A stretch of DNA of 64,000 nt from Marilutibacter penaei (GCF_014145395.1 NZ_JACHTE010000005.1:272064-336063); one strand, 5' to 3'. Counted from the first letter of the stretch, positions 53,693 to 63,892 are shown. Notes: generated by a model not told the origin, from the letters alone. A program made the numbers and translations.

Positions 53693-55551
53693 TGAACGCC
53701 TCCGCTGGCCGGAAGCTGCGCGGCGGGTACCGGCGCACGCGCAAGCGGGGCAACCGCTGCCCGGCGTGCGTCGTCGGCTTCCTGCTCCGCGAGCCAGGTG
53801 TCAATGTCGTCCGGCGGGACATCCATCAGGCGCAGCGCACCTTCCATGACGTCCTTGAACACCGGCGCCGAGACCAGGCCGCCGAAGTAGCCCTTGTCCG
53901 GATCGGGGTCGTCGATCACCACGACCATCGAGAAGCGCGGGTCGGCCACCGGCACCAGTCCGGCGAAGAACGAGGTGTAGCGGCGCGAGTAACCGCCGCT
54001 GGCGTTGAACTTGCGCGCGGTGCCGGTCTTGCCGGCGACGTGGTAGCCGAGGATCGCCGCCTGGGTCGCGGTGCCGCCGGGTTCGGTCACGGTCTGCATC
54101 ATCCGCAGCACTTCGTCGGCGACCGCCGGCTCGATGGCCTGGCGCGGTTCGTTGCGCTGCCCCTTGACGAAGGTCGGCTGCACCCGGCGCCCGCCATTGC
54201 CCAGCGCGGCGTAGGCACTCGCGATCTGCAACGGGGTGGCCGACAGGCCGTAGCCGTAGGACATGCCCTGCTTGGTGGTGCCGCTCCAGCGCGCCGGCTC
54301 CAGCAGCACGCCGGGCGACTCTCCCGGAAAGCCGCTGCCGGTGCTCTCGCCGTAACCGAGGCGGTGCAGGTACTCGTAGAAGTAGCCGCTGTCGAGGCGG
54401 TGGACGATCTTGGCGGCACCGACGTTGGAGCTCTTGCGGATCACCCCGGTGGTATCGAGCACACCGTAGTTGCGGTGATCGGTGGTCCGGTAGCGGCCGT
54501 TCGGCATCCAGCCCGGGTTGGTGTCGAAGGTGGTGGCGGGGGTGATCACGCCCGCTTCGAGCCCCGCGGCGACGGTCACCGGCTTCATCGTCGAACCCGG
54601 CTCGATCACGTCCGTCACCGCGCGGTTGCGACGCGCGTCCGCCGGCTGCCCGCCCAGTGCGTTCGGGTTGTAGGTGGGCAGGTTGGCCATGGCGAGGATC
54701 TCGCCCGTGTCGACGTCCATCACCACCGCCGATCCGCTGGCCGCACCGGTGCGCTCCAGCGCCTTGCGCAGTTCGCGGAACGCCAGGTACTGGATGCGGC
54801 GGTCGATCGACAGCGTGAGCTCGTGCCCCGGCTGCGCGGCCTCGACCAGTTCGACGTTCTCGACGATGCGGCCACGGCTGTCGCGGATCACCCGTTTGCT
54901 GCCCGGGGTGCCCTTCAGCCACTCGTCGAAGGCCAGCTCCAGCCCCTCCTGGCCACGGTCGTCGACGTTGGTGAAGCCGAGGACATGCGCCATCGCCTCG
55001 CCCTGCGGATAGAAGCGCTTGAACTCCCGCTGGCTGTAGACGCCCGGGATGCCACGGTCGAGGATGGCCTGGGCCTGGTCGGGGTTGATCCGCCGCTTGA
55101 GGTACATGAACTCGCGGTCGGCGCGCTGGGTGATGCGCTGCATCAGCTCGTCGGCGGGCACCTCGAGCGCGGCGGCGAGCTCGGGGATGCGGTCCGGCGC
55201 GTCCACCAGTTCCTGCGGGTTGCCCCACACCGACTCGACCGGCGTCGACACCGCCAGCGGTTCGCCATTGCGGTCGGTGATCATGCCGCGCGAGGTCGGG
55301 ATCTCGATGTCGCGGAGGATCCGCTGGTCGCCCTGGTGCCGGTAGAACTCGTTGTTCCAGACCTGCAGTGTGAAGGCGCGGCCGACCAGCGCCAGCGAAC
55401 ACAGCCCCAGCACGCCGCCGACCAGCAGCAGGCGGTTGCGCGGGTTGTAGCGGGCACGGCTGCTGCGCGGGCGGTCGCCGGAGCGCACGCCACGGATGCG
55501 GTCGAACAGGCCCTGCATGAAGGCAGCGGGCGCGGCCGGGCGGCGGTTCAT
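53689..55551 (-). CDS. ftsI: Septal peptidoglycan transpeptidase FtsI (PBP3)
   Basis: Cross-links septal peptidoglycan with FtsW. 620 residues: membrane anchor [17 protein letters not shown], dimerisation region, and a penicillin-binding domain with SxxK in EPGSTMKPV, SxN in [10 protein letters not shown] and KTG in [10 protein letters not shown]. The C-terminus has an Ala/Pro-rich extension. ATGA overlap with ftsL. Confidence 0.98.
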   Translation of the reverse strand: MNRRPAAPAAFMQGLFDRIRGVRSGDRPRSSRARYNPRNRLLLVGGVLGLCSLALVGRAFTLQVWNNEFYRHQGDQRILRDIEIPTSRGMITDRNGEPLAVSTPVESVWGNPQELVDAPDRIPELAAALEVPADELMQRITQRADREFMYLKRRINPDQAQAILDRGIPGVYSQREFKRFYPQGEAMAHVLGFTNVDDRGQEGLELAFDEWLKGTPGSKRVIRDSRGRIVENVELVEAAQPGHELTLSIDRRIQYLAFRELRKALERTGAASGSAVVMDVDTGEILAMANLPTYNPNALGGQPADARRNRAVTDVIEPGSTMKPVTVAAGLEAGVITPATTFDTNPGWMPNGRYRTTDHRNYGVLDTTGVIRKSSNVGAAKIVHRLDSGYFYEYLHRLGYGESTGSGFPGESPGVLLEPARWSGTTKQGMSYGYGLSATPLQIASAYAALGNGGRRVQPTFVKGQRNEPRQAIEPAVADEVLRMMQTVTEPGGTATQAAILGYHVAGKTGTARKFNASGGYSRRYTSFFAGLVPVADPRFSMVVVIDDPDPDKGYFGGLVSAPVFKDVMEGALRLMDVPPDDIDTWLAEQEADDARRAAVAPLARAPVPAAQLPASGGVQ

Positions 55552-55814
55552 GGGCGCACCACCACGATCTCGTCGCCTTCCGGGAACTTCATCCCGAGGC
55601 GATCACGGGCGACCTGGTCGATGCGGTTGCTCTCCGCCCAGGTGGCCTGCTCCAGCTGCAGGCGGCCGAACTCGATGTCCAGCTCGTCGCGGGTCTTTTC
55701 CAGCCGCGACAGCTGCACGAACAGCTGGCGGTTCTCGTGGCGCGCGTAGACGACCATCAGCGCGCTGGCCAGGTTGGCGACCACCAGGACGACCAGCACC
55801 AGGCGCAGGCTCAT
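55548..55814 (-). CDS. ftsL: Cell division protein FtsL
   Basis: 88-residue bitopic protein: one membrane helix ([20 protein letters not shown]) and a periplasmic leucine-zipper-like coiled coil ([20 protein letters not shown]), ending in [14 protein letters not shown], a hallmark of FtsL in this group. Forms FtsQLB. It has ATGA overlaps with rsmH and ftsI. Confidence 0.95.
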   Translation of the reverse strand: MSLRLVLVVLVVANLASALMVVYARHENRQLFVQLSRLEKTRDELDIEFGRLQLEQATWAESNRIDQVARDRLGMKFPEGDEIVVVRP

Positions 55815-56767
55815 GCGGCCTCCCCGAGCTTCTCGGCGACGCGCAGCACGGCGCTGCGCGCGCGCGGGTTGGCGGCGGTCTCGGCCTCGTCGGCCTTGAT
55901 CGCGCCGCCGATGGCGCGCAGGGTCGGGGTGAACGCCTGCACGTCCGGCAGCCGGCGGTTGGCCGGCGGCGCCTTGGCGTGGCGTGCGATGAACTGCTTG
56001 ACGATGCGGTCTTCCAGCGAATGGAAGCTGATCACCGCGAGCCGCCCGCCGGGCTTGAGGCGGGCCATCGCCGCGTCCAGGCCCTGCTCGAGGTCGGCCA
56101 GCTCGCGGTTCACGTGGATGCGGATCGCCTGGAAGCTGCGGGTGGCCGGATGGATGCGACCGTCGCCGCGCGGCATCGCCCGGGCGATCAGCTCGGCCAG
56201 CTGGGCGGTGCGGGTGATCGGCGCCTCGCTGCGGGCGGCCACCAGGGCGCGGGCGATGCGGCGGCTCAGCCGCTCTTCGCCATAGGTCCACAGCACGTCC
56301 GCGATCTCGCGTTCCTCGGCGCGGGCCAGCCATTCGGCGGCGCTCTCGCCGCTGTCCGGGTCCATGCGCATGTCGAGCGGGCCGTCCTTGCCGAAGCTGA
56401 AACCACGCTCGGCCACGTCCAGCTGCGGCGAGGACACGCCAAGGTCGAGCAGCACGCCATCCAGGCCGGCGACGGTCGCGTCCCAGTCGGCCATCCGGGC
56501 GAAGCTGCCGCGGAAGATCGCGACGCGGGCGTCCGCACCGAACTCGCGTTCGGCCACGGCAATCGCGTCGGGGTCCTTGTCCATCACCAGCAGCCGGCCT
56601 CCCGGGCCGAGTTTGTCGAGCACCCCGCGCGCGTGTCCGCCGCGCCCGAACGTGCCATCGAGGTAGGTGCCGCCTCCATCGACGCGCAGGCCCTCCAGGA
56701 CCTGTGCGTACATCACGGGGAGGTGGCCGGATGGCGCCGCGGCGCGCTCCACGCCACCCCCCGTCAC
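55811..56767 (-). CDS. rsmH: 16S rRNA (cytosine(1402)-N4)-methyltransferase
   Basis: N4-methylates C1402 of 16S rRNA. 318 residues with [45 protein letters not shown] and [14 protein letters not shown], all diagnostic. Starts at a GTG overlapping the mraZ stop (GTGA). Confidence 0.97.
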   Translation of the reverse strand: MTGGGVERAAAPSGHLPVMYAQVLEGLRVDGGGTYLDGTFGRGGHARGVLDKLGPGGRLLVMDKDPDAIAVAEREFGADARVAIFRGSFARMADWDATVAGLDGVLLDLGVSSPQLDVAERGFSFGKDGPLDMRMDPDSGESAAEWLARAEEREIADVLWTYGEERLSRRIARALVAARSEAPITRTAQLAELIARAMPRGDGRIHPATRSFQAIRIHVNRELADLEQGLDAAMARLKPGGRLAVISFHSLEDRIVKQFIARHAKAPPANRRLPDVQAFTPTLRAIGGAIKADEAETAANPRARSAVLRVAEKLGEAA

Positions 56768-57210
56768 AGCTGCAGGTCGAGCAGCTCCTCGCTCAGATCC
56801 TCGTCAGACACCGTCTGCTGGATCTGCGCGTGGTGCGCCTGCTCGCTCCACAACTCGAACTTGTCGCCCATGCCCAGCAGCACCGCCCTGCGCTCGATGC
56901 CGACCGCGGCGCGGTGGCTGGCGGGCACGGTGATGCGCCCATTGCCGTCCAGTTCGACGAAGGTCGCCGCGCCCACCAGCTTCAGCTGCAGGTTGCGGTT
57001 GACCTTCTTCGCCTTCGGCAGCTTGTTGACCTGGTCGCGCACGCGTTCCCAGGTGGCATGGGGATACAGGTACAGCGAGCCGGACTCGAAGGGGTTGTAG
57101 GTGAGGACCAAGCGGTTGCCGCACGCGGACGCGACGAGCTCGCGGTGGGCGGTGGGCACCGCCAGCCGGCCCTTGTCGTCGATCGTGATGGCGGTCTCGC
57201 CCTGGAACAT
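56764..57210 (-). CDS. mraZ: Transcriptional regulator MraZ
   Basis: DNA-binding ring protein with two AbrB-like SpoVT motifs, [22 protein letters not shown] and [19 protein letters not shown]. 148 residues. Represses its own dcw operon in E. coli by binding direct repeats just downstream of the promoter. ATG 57210 has AGGTG before it; an in-frame start 20 codons earlier lies in the leader. Confidence 0.96.
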   Translation of the reverse strand: MFQGETAITIDDKGRLAVPTAHRELVASACGNRLVLTYNPFESGSLYLYPHATWERVRDQVNKLPKAKKVNRNLQLKLVGAATFVELDGNGRITVPASHRAAVGIERRAVLLGMGDKFELWSEQAHHAQIQQTVSDEDLSEELLDLQL

Positions 57211-57285
57211 CGATTCACCTGTGGGAGCCCGCCTCTCCGGGCGGGTCTGCCTGTCGATGGAACCGCCCAACCCGGGCGACTCCGG

Positions 57286-57329
57286 CCACGGAAAACCACC
57301 AAATTCCCGGTTTTCCCTCGGATGTCCAC
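57286..57329 (-). promoter_or_regulatory. Putative MraZ operator (tandem G-triplet repeats)
   Basis: On the minus strand a run of TGG/GGG triplets recurs every 9-10 bases (TGG, GGG, GGG, TGG, TGG), like the TGGG-N5 direct repeats bound by E. coli MraZ. It starts at the -10 element and runs into the mraZ leader. Confidence 0.55.
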
Positions 57330-57356
57330 CTTAGGCACGCCCCCTACCCTTGTCAA
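57328..57356 (-). promoter_or_regulatory. Sigma-70 promoter of the dcw cluster (Pmra)
   Basis: On the minus strand a consensus -35 TTGACA (57356-57351), a 17-base spacer, and TAAGGT (57333-57328). This gives a leader of about 110 bases before mraZ. Confidence 0.75.
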
Positions 57357-57514
57357 CAGGTTTCCGGGGCGAATTTCACCAGTCGCATCAAGGGCTTGCG
57401 AAGAAGTTCACAGACTTGTTCAAGACTTATCCACTAAGCCTTGTTTCGTCTCATATTTTGAGATTGGACCGTGTCGGTCGTCATGGTTCAGGCCACCGAC
57501 CGGGGCCGGGGCCT

Positions 57515-57560
57515 GGGATGCTGCAAAGCAACATCCCTCCCCGGCCTGCGTCGGGCCGGG
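57515..57560. repeat. Two adjacent hairpins downstream of rnpB
   Basis: GGGATGCTGC-AAA-GCAACATCCC (57515-57537, one mismatch) and CCCGGCC-N7-GGCCGGG (57540-57560). No U-tract follows, so it is more likely a REP-type element or RNA-stabilising structure than a terminator. The remaining 57357-57589 sequence has no gene. Confidence 0.5.
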
Positions 57561-57589
57561 TATCCCCGCCGCCGGAATGACGGGCAGGG

Positions 57590-57950
57590 AAAAGGGGCGG
57601 AGCCGGCCTGTAAGCCGGGTTCTGTCGTGGGCAACCATTCCTCTAGGCGCGCCGTCACCGGCGCGCTCAAGCAACCTACCCGGAGACACCGCGGGCCACG
57701 GCATCGTCTCCCTATTTGGTCTTGCTCCCGATGGGGTTTGCCGTGCCGGTCTGTTGCCAGACTCGCGGTGCGCTCTTACCGCACCGTTTCACCCTTGCCT
57801 GTGCCCTCGCGGGCCATCGGCGGTCTTCTCTCTGTTGCACTTTCCGTCGGCTCGCGCCGCCCAGGCGTTACCTGGCACCGTGCCCTGTGGAGCCCGGACT
57901 TTCCTCGGCATGCCTTCGCATGACGCGGTTGCCCGGCCGACTCCGCCGGG
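57590..57950 (-). ncRNA. rnpB: RNase P RNA (class A)
   Basis: Catalytic RNA that trims tRNA 5' leaders. On the minus strand the universal core GAGGAAAGTCCGGGCTCCAC then AGGGCACGGTGCCAGGTAAC is present near the 5' end, GTGCAACAGAGAG follows, and the 3' end has GACAGAACCCGGCTTACAGG. The P1 helix pairs GGCGGAGTCGGCC at the 5' end with GGCCGGCTCCGCC at the 3' end, which is followed by a short U-run. TAGAAT at 57960-57955 is a good -10 element. Ends are accurate to a few bases. Confidence 0.97.
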
Positions 57951-58001
57951 CGCCATTCTAGCGGTTCGAGGGCCGAAGCAGGGGCCGCGGCGACGCCCGG
58001 G

Positions 58002-58841
58002 CTAACCGCCGTACAGGGCCTTGCGCGGCGCGCCGCTGAGTTCGGCCGCCAGCTTGGCCGCGGTCGACGGCGGCAGGTGCGGGGCCAGCAGGGCATACAC
58101 GCGGCGGCCCTCGGCGACCTGGGCCTCGCCGTCTTCGCCCGCGCCCTGCACCACCAGCACGAACTCGCCCTTGCGCTGGTCGGCGTCGGCCTCGACCCGC
58201 TCGAGCAGGGTGCCGAGCGGACCGTCAAGCACGGTCTCGAACAGCTTGGTCAGCTCGCGGGCCAGCACCGCCGGGCGCTCGCGGCCGAACACGGCGGCCA
58301 TGTCATCCAGGCATTCGACGATGCGGTGCGCGGACTCATAGAAGACCAGGGTGCGCGGCTCACCGGCCAGCCGCACCAGCCGGTCACGCCGCGCGCCGGC
58401 CTTGGCCGGCAGGAATCCCTCGAAGGCGAACCGGTCGGATGCCAGGCCCGCCACGCTCAGCGCGGCGATCGCGGCGCAGGCACCCGGCACCGGCGAGACC
58501 CGGATGCCGGCCTCGCGCGCGGCGCGGATCAGGCGGAAGCCGGGGTCGCTGACCAGGGGGGTGCCTGCATCGGACACCAGCGCCATCGACTCGCCCGCGC
58601 GCAGGCGCTCGACCAGGTTCGCCGCCTGCGTGTCCTCGTTGTGCTGGTGCAGCGCCTGCAGGGCCTGTTCGACGCCGAAGTGGGCCAGCAGTTGGCGGGT
58701 GTGCCGGGTGTCTTCCGCGCACACCAGGTCGACCGTGCGCAGGACCTCGAGCGCACGCGGGCTGAGATCGCCGAGGTGGCCGATCGGGGTGGCGACGACA
58801 TGCAGGGTTCCGGCCGGGGCGCTGATGGCGGATGACTCCAC
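58002..58841 (-). CDS. rsmI: 16S rRNA (cytidine(1402)-2'-O)-methyltransferase
   Basis: 2'-O-methylates C1402, the same base that RsmH modifies. 279 residues of the tetrapyrrole-methylase fold with VVATPIGHLGDLSPRALEVL, AEDTRHTRQLLAHFG, LVSDAGTPLVSDPG and PVPGACAAIAAL. I use GTG 58841; the frame stays open far upstream only because it runs antisense through the next gene. Divergent from the LpoA-like gene. Confidence 0.95.
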   Translation of the reverse strand: MESSAISAPAGTLHVVATPIGHLGDLSPRALEVLRTVDLVCAEDTRHTRQLLAHFGVEQALQALHQHNEDTQAANLVERLRAGESMALVSDAGTPLVSDPGFRLIRAAREAGIRVSPVPGACAAIAALSVAGLASDRFAFEGFLPAKAGARRDRLVRLAGEPRTLVFYESAHRIVECLDDMAAVFGRERPAVLARELTKLFETVLDGPLGTLLERVEADADQRKGEFVLVVQGAGEDGEAQVAEGRRVYALLAPHLPPSTAAKLAAELSGAPRKALYGG

Positions 58842-58904
58842 GAAGGGGGCAGGTAGAATCGTACCCGGTTCCCGGATGACGCCGCTTTGCGGTGCTTGCT
58901 GCCC

Positions 58905-60293
58905 ATGACTCCAAGCACGTTCTTCCTCCGTTCGCGCCCGCCCGCCCTGGCGCTGGGCCTCGCGCTGGCGGTGTCCGCCTGCGGCGGTGTCGCCACCCGC
59001 TCGACGCCGGCCGAGGTGGTCTACAGCCCGGCGACCACCCAGGCCGCCGAACTCGCGCGCAGCGGCGCGGTGCTCACCGGCCAGGCACGCATCGACAACG
59101 CCCACCAGATCCGCCAGCTGCTGTCGCAGCTCGACGACGCGACGCTGGCCCGCGAAGCCGCGGCCCTGCCGGCCGGCGACCCGCTCTATACCTACATGGG
59201 CGAGGCACTGATGGCGCGCGGCCTGCCGCTGCCGCGGCCGTTCGACCATGCCGCCTGGACCTTCGACGCCAACGGCCGCCCGCCGGCCGACGGCGATGGC
59301 TACCGGCCGCCGGTCAAGCTGGCCCTGCTGCTGCCGTTGAGCGGCGACATGGCGGTGGCGGCCTCGCCGGTGCGCGACGGCTTCCTCGCCGGTTACTACG
59401 CCGAGCACCGCCGCCGCCCGGAGGTCAGCTTCTACGACACCACCGGCAGCATCGCCGGCACCCTGTCCGCCTACGACCGCGCGGTCGCCGAGGGCAACGA
59501 CTTCATCGTCGGCCCGCTGGACCGCGCCGCGGTCGACGCGATCTTCGCGCGCGGTGCGTTGCCGGTGTCGATGCTGGCGCTGAATGCCGGCACCGAATCG
59601 CCACCGCCGGGCAATGCCAGCTTCGCGCTGGCGCCTGAAGACGAGGGCCGCGCCGCCGCGGACTTCCTGCTGCGCCGGAACGCGAAGCGCGTGCTGGTCG
59701 TGGCCGGCGGCGACGACAGCCAGCAGCGCGCCGTGAACGCGCTGCGCACCCGGCTGGAGGAGAACGGCGGCACCGTCACCGACGTCGCCGGCGAGGGCAT
59801 CGCCGACCTGACGCCGTTCGCGACCCGCGAGGGTGGTGTCGACGCCGTGTTCCTGGCCGTGCGTGGCGCGAGCGCGCGCGAACTCGTGCCGAAGCTGTCG
59901 CTGGCCGGGCTCGCCGGCAAGCCGCGGGTGGCGACCTCGCAGTTGCTGTCCGGCACCGGCGACGCCGAGAAGGACCGCGTGCTCGACGGCATCGCCTTCC
60001 CGACCGAGACCTGGACCGCACGCGGCGCGCGCGGCCTGCCGATGGCCTCGACCACCGCCGAGCTGCTGCCGACCGCGCGCGGACCGGCGGCGAAGCTGTT
60101 CGCCTTCGGCCATGATGCCTGGAGCCTGTCCGCCTACATGGAGCGCCTGGTCACGGTCGCCGACGCCAGCCTGCCCGGCGCCACCGGTACCCTGCGCGTG
60201 GACGGCTTCGGCAACGTCCTGCGCACGCCGACCTGGGCCACCTTCATCAGCGGCGTGGTGATGCCGCTGCCGGATGGCAGCGACCGTCCCTGA
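58905..60293 (+). CDS. Penicillin-binding-protein activator lipoprotein, LpoA/LppC family (short form)
   Basis: Outer-membrane lipoprotein expected to stimulate a class A PBP. 462 residues: signal peptide with lipobox ending at Cys26, a short linker region, then a periplasmic-binding-protein-like domain from about residue 140 ([43 protein letters not shown]). E. coli LpoA is much longer because of an N-terminal TPR domain that is reduced or absent here. TAGAAT at 58854-58859 may be its -10. The yraN start overlaps its end by 20 bases. Confidence 0.88.
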   Translation: MTPSTFFLRSRPPALALGLALAVSACGGVATRSTPAEVVYSPATTQAAELARSGAVLTGQARIDNAHQIRQLLSQLDDATLAREAAALPAGDPLYTYMGEALMARGLPLPRPFDHAAWTFDANGRPPADGDGYRPPVKLALLLPLSGDMAVAASPVRDGFLAGYYAEHRRRPEVSFYDTTGSIAGTLSAYDRAVAEGNDFIVGPLDRAAVDAIFARGALPVSMLALNAGTESPPPGNASFALAPEDEGRAAADFLLRRNAKRVLVVAGGDDSQQRAVNALRTRLEENGGTVTDVAGEGIADLTPFATREGGVDAVFLAVRGASARELVPKLSLAGLAGKPRVATSQLLSGTGDAEKDRVLDGIAFPTETWTARGARGLPMASTTAELLPTARGPAAKLFAFGHDAWSLSAYMERLVTVADASLPGATGTLRVDGFGNVLRTPTWATFISGVVMPLPDGSDRP

Positions 60294-60654
60294 CCGCCGC
60301 GCGCGCGGCGCGGCCGTCGAGTCCGCGGCGCTCGCGCACCTCCGTGCGGCCGGCCTGCGCCCGCTGGCGCGCAACGCCGGCAGCAAGGTCGGCGAGATCG
60401 ACCTGGTGATGGACGACGCTGGCACGGTGGTCTTCGTCGAAGTGCGCTACCGGCGCTCCGCCGCGTTCGGCGGCGGCGCCGCCTCGGTCGACTGGCGCAA
60501 GCAGGCGAAACTGGTGCGGGCCGCGCAGGTGTACCTGCTGCGCCGCCCGGCGTTGTCGGCGCGGCCCTGCCGCTTCGACGTGGTGCAGGCCAGCGGCGAT
60601 CCGGACGCGCCGGTGCTGGACTGGATCCGCGACGCCTTCCGCGCCGACGGCTGA
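60274..60654 (+). CDS. yraN: UPF0102 family protein YraN
   Basis: 126-residue PD-(D/E)XK nuclease-fold protein: [20 protein letters not shown] and [17 protein letters not shown] contain the conserved acidic and Lys/Gln-type positions. Function uncertain; possibly a DNA-processing nuclease. It is overlapped by the LpoA-like gene as in other gammaproteobacteria. Confidence 0.92.
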   Translation: MAATVPDRRARGAAVESAALAHLRAAGLRPLARNAGSKVGEIDLVMDDAGTVVFVEVRYRRSAAFGGGAASVDWRKQAKLVRAAQVYLLRRPALSARPCRFDVVQASGDPDAPVLDWIRDAFRADG

Positions 60655-62048
60655 TGGCCGCCCTGCCCCCCGCGCTCGACCACGCGCTCGCCGATCTGCT
60701 CGGCGACGGCTGGCGCACCGATGCCAGCGAGCGCCTGACCTACGGCTACGACAACTCGCGCCGGCACGCGATGCCCGACGCCGTCGCCCTGCCCACCACG
60801 GCGGCGCAGGTGCAGGCGCTGGTGCGCGCCTGTCGCGTGCATCGCGTGCCGATCGTCGCGCGCGGGCGCGGCACCAACACCACCGGCGCCGCGGTCCCGG
60901 CCGCGGGCGGCGTGGTGGTGTCGTTCGAGCGCATGGACCGGGTCCTCGCCATCCGCCCCGGCGACCGCTGCGCGGTGGTCGAGCCCGGCGTGCTCAACGG
61001 CGACCTGCAGGCCGCCCTGGCCGCGCACGGCCTGTTCTGGCCGCCCGACCCGACCAGCGCCGCGTTCAGCACGGTCGGCGGCAACCTCGCCTGCAACGCC
61101 GGCGGCCCGCGCGCGGTCAAGTACGGCGCCAGCCGCGACAACGTGCTGGCCCTGACCGCGGTGACCGGCGCCGGCGAGCTCGTCCACTGCGGCAGCGCCA
61201 CCACCAAGGGGTCCACCGGCTACGACCTGCAGCGCCTGCTGGTCGGCAGCGAAGGCACCCTGGCCCTGGTCGTCGAGGCCACCCTGCGGCTGACCCCGGC
61301 GCCGCAGGCCCGCGGCGCCCTGCGCGCGGTCTACCGCGACGTCGCCAGTGCCGCGCGCGCGGTCGCCCGGCTGATGGCCCAGCCGGTCACGCCGTCGATG
61401 CTGGAGTTCATGGACCACCACGCCGTGCGCCTGGCCCGCGACGTCGGCGGCGCCGATCTGCCGCACGCGGCCGGTGCACTGCTGATGATCGAGGCCGACG
61501 GCGACGCCGCCACCCTGCCCCATGCCCTCGAAGCACTGCGCCACGCCGCGCATGGCCACGGCACCGGCGATGGCGTGATTTCGATCGACGCCGCCGACGA
61601 CGAGGCGGCCCGCAGCCGGCTGTGGGCCGCGCGCAAGACGCTGTCCCCTGCCCTGCGCACCCTCGCCCCGGGCAAGATCAACGAGGACGTGGTGGTGCCG
61701 GTTTCGCGCATCCCCGACCTAGTCGACGGCGTGCAGCGCCTGGCCGCGTCGTTCGACCTGCCGATCGTCTGTTTCGGGCACGCCGGCAACGGCAACCTGC
61801 ACGTCAACCTGATGTTCGACCCCACCGACCCGGCCCAGTCCACGCGCGCCCACGAAGCCATGGCCGGCGTCTTCGACCTCGCGCTCGAACTGGGCGGGAC
61901 CCTGTCCGGCGAACACGGCATCGGCCTGGCCAAGCGCGATTTCATGCCGCGCGCGATCGACCCGCCGACCCTCGCGCTGATGCGTGCGATCAAGGCCCAG
62001 TTCGACCCCGACGGCATCCTCAACCCGGGCAAGCTGCTGCCGCCCTGA
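60654..62048 (+). CDS. FAD-linked 2-hydroxyacid dehydrogenase (GlcD/D-lactate dehydrogenase type)
   Basis: 464 residues. N-terminal FAD-binding PCMH domain with PIVARGRGTNTTGAAVPAAGG and VGGNLACNAGGPRAVKYG, and a C-terminal FAD-oxidase domain with FGHAGNGNLHVNL and SGEHGIGLAKRDFM. Oxidises a D-2-hydroxy acid such as D-lactate or glycolate; substrate not resolved. It starts within the yraN stop (TGATG) and ends 3 bases from the convergent ATP-grasp gene. Confidence 0.9.
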   Translation: MAALPPALDHALADLLGDGWRTDASERLTYGYDNSRRHAMPDAVALPTTAAQVQALVRACRVHRVPIVARGRGTNTTGAAVPAAGGVVVSFERMDRVLAIRPGDRCAVVEPGVLNGDLQAALAAHGLFWPPDPTSAAFSTVGGNLACNAGGPRAVKYGASRDNVLALTAVTGAGELVHCGSATTKGSTGYDLQRLLVGSEGTLALVVEATLRLTPAPQARGALRAVYRDVASAARAVARLMAQPVTPSMLEFMDHHAVRLARDVGGADLPHAAGALLMIEADGDAATLPHALEALRHAAHGHGTGDGVISIDAADDEAARSRLWAARKTLSPALRTLAPGKINEDVVVPVSRIPDLVDGVQRLAASFDLPIVCFGHAGNGNLHVNLMFDPTDPAQSTRAHEAMAGVFDLALELGGTLSGEHGIGLAKRDFMPRAIDPPTLALMRAIKAQFDPDGILNPGKLLPP

Positions 62049-62051
62049 GCC

Positions 62052-63155
62052 TCACATCATCGCCAGCTCGGTATTGCTGAGCGTGCGCTTGTAGTGGTCA
62101 CGCAGCGCCACCTTGCGTTCCAGGTCGGCGATCAGGTGGCCGCTGAAGTCGATGCCGGTCAGGTCGTCGGCCATGCTCAGGCCGCCCGGCGTATCGACGT
62201 TGATCTCCATCATCTTGTCGCCGACGATGTCGAGCCCGGCGAAATACATGCCATCGCGCATCAGCTTGGGGGCAACGATACGCGCGATGTACAGCGCGTC
62301 GGCGTCAGGCTCGGCCATTTCGTACTTGCCGCCGGCGCTGATGTTGCTGCGCGCGTCGCCACTGTCGTTGTAGCGGCGGATGCAGGCATAGCGGCCGTCG
62401 ATCTGGAACGGACGGCCGTTGAGGGTCAGCAGGCGCAGGTCGCCGTCCTTCGCGCGCGGCAGGTACTCCTGCGCGATCGCGTAACCGTCGCGGGTCACCG
62501 CATCGATCATCTGGTTGAGGTTGCCCTCGCTGTCGGGCGTCACCACGAACACGCTCTGCCCACCGGAGCCCTGCAGCGGCTTGATGACGGCGTGGCCGTC
62601 GTGCGCGGCGATGAAGGCCTTGATCTCCTCGGCGTCGAGGGTGATGCAGGTGACCGGCCGCACCTCCTCGGGGAAATGCTGGAAGTAGGTCTTGTTGGAC
62701 GCGTCGGTGAGGTGGGTGGGGTCGTTGAGCACGATCACGTGCCGCAGCGCCGCGAGTTGCGCGAACAGCAGGCCGCTGTTCGGCGCCCACGGGCGCTCGT
62801 TGAGTTCGTCGGCCGGGTCGCTGCGCAGCATCAGCACGTCGAGCGCCTCCACCGAGATGCGTTCGATGCGCGCCTCGTCCGACTGCAGCTCCGCCAGCAG
62901 CGCCGCGTCGTCTTCGTGATCGCGGCCGGCGGGCACGTGCGCATGCGCCCGCACCACCCCGCCGCTGTCGTAGATGAAAGCGCCCAGACCGATCAGCGCC
63001 ACCTCGTGGCCGCGCTCCAGCGCCCGTCGCGCCAGCCGCAGGGTGGTGTAATTGGCCTTTTCGGTGGCGATATCGTTGATCACGAAGCCGATGCGGATGG
63101 CGCGCCCGGGCGCGGCGGGGCCCTTCGAAGAACCGGCAGGGGGCGTGGCGGTCAT
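62052..63155 (-). CDS. Glutathione synthase-like ATP-grasp ligase
   Basis: 367 residues. GshB-type N-terminal domain (IRIGFVINDIATEKANYTTL), VLMLRSDPADELN, ATP-grasp core HAVIKPLQGSGGQSVFV, and the metal site MMEINVDTPGGLSMAD. Orthodox GshB is about 315 residues and ends with a different EIN segment, so this may be a paralogue with another substrate. Start at 63155 overlaps the DUF1704 gene stop as ATGA, which implies a joint function with that peptidase. Confidence 0.85.
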   Translation of the reverse strand: MTATPPAGSSKGPAAPGRAIRIGFVINDIATEKANYTTLRLARRALERGHEVALIGLGAFIYDSGGVVRAHAHVPAGRDHEDDAALLAELQSDEARIERISVEALDVLMLRSDPADELNERPWAPNSGLLFAQLAALRHVIVLNDPTHLTDASNKTYFQHFPEEVRPVTCITLDAEEIKAFIAAHDGHAVIKPLQGSGGQSVFVVTPDSEGNLNQMIDAVTRDGYAIAQEYLPRAKDGDLRLLTLNGRPFQIDGRYACIRRYNDSGDARSNISAGGKYEMAEPDADALYIARIVAPKLMRDGMYFAGLDIVGDKMMEINVDTPGGLSMADDLTGIDFSGHLIADLERKVALRDHYKRTLSNTELAMM

Positions 63156-63886
63156 GGCTCGGGTTCTCCCTGGAAGAAAGCGGTGACGTCGCCGTCGCGG
63201 CAGCGGGCCAGGCGCCGCGCGTGGTCGGGGTGCTGGACGTAGCGCGGCAACAACCGCGGCGGCACCACCCAGCCTTCGTCCGCCAGCGCGTCGAGGACGG
63301 TGTGGTGCGACAGCGCGAACTTGCCGCGCAGCAGCGGTTCCAGCGGCTCGCCGGCGGCGAGGTGGTCGAGCAGGTCGCGCAGGCCGCGCAGGTAGACCGC
63401 ATCCTTGGTCAACCCGCCGCCGCGCATCGCGCGCACGGCGATGTCGAAGGCCTCGTCGGTCGGCAGGCCGTGTTCGTTGTGCAGGCAGTCGAAGATGCCC
63501 GGCACGCCCTCGCCCTCCAGCGCGAGGTGCACGGCCAGCACCCGCGCCGCCAACACCCGCAGGCGGTTGCCCGGCAGGTAGCCGGCCAGGTACTCGGCCA
63601 GCACGCCGAGCCCTTCCTGCAGCGCGTCGTAATGCGCGAGGCCGACCTCCAGTTGCCGCAGCGGCTGCGCCGCACCGTTGTGGCGGGTGACCACGTGGGT
63701 GCCGATCTCGTGCTGGACCAGCGGCTGGATGCGGGCCCGCGGCAGGCGGATGTTGCCGTCCACGTAAAAGGTGCCGTGCGACACCATCATCATCGAGCCG
63801 ATGTCGGTGTCGACCACGAGGTCGGCGTGGAAGCCGGGCTCGCGTTCGCGGTACCACGCGAGTTCGGCCTCCACCGCCTCCACCAA
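63152..63886 (-). pseudogene. DUF1704 (QEGLA-motif) metallopeptidase, 5' end missing
   Basis: The 244 C-terminal residues of a DUF1704 protein: zinc motif QHEIGTHVVTRHNG (HExxxH) and ALQEGLGVLAEYL, the QEGLA region. Intact bacterial members are clearly longer and have an extra N-terminal region of roughly 150-200 residues. Here the frame begins at a weak TTG codon (63886) with an in-frame TAA a few codons before it, exactly where DNA turns AT-rich. This looks like a gene cut by insertion, deletion or rearrangement. The eukaryotic DUF1704 proteins include the tubulin tyrosine carboxypeptidase MATCAP, so a carboxypeptidase-type role is plausible. If expressed, the remainder might still fold. 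Confidence 0.7.
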
Positions 63887-63892
63887 TATTTT

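Noticed and set aside
57425..57440. DnaA box (TTATCCACT) near the mraZ leader
   Set aside because: Single site with a mismatch and no clustering or dnaA/dnaN nearby; not an origin.
58842..60425. Extension of the rsmI frame to an 800-codon protein
   Set aside because: The extra part is antisense to the LpoA-like gene and has no family character; the known RsmI start region lies at about 58841.
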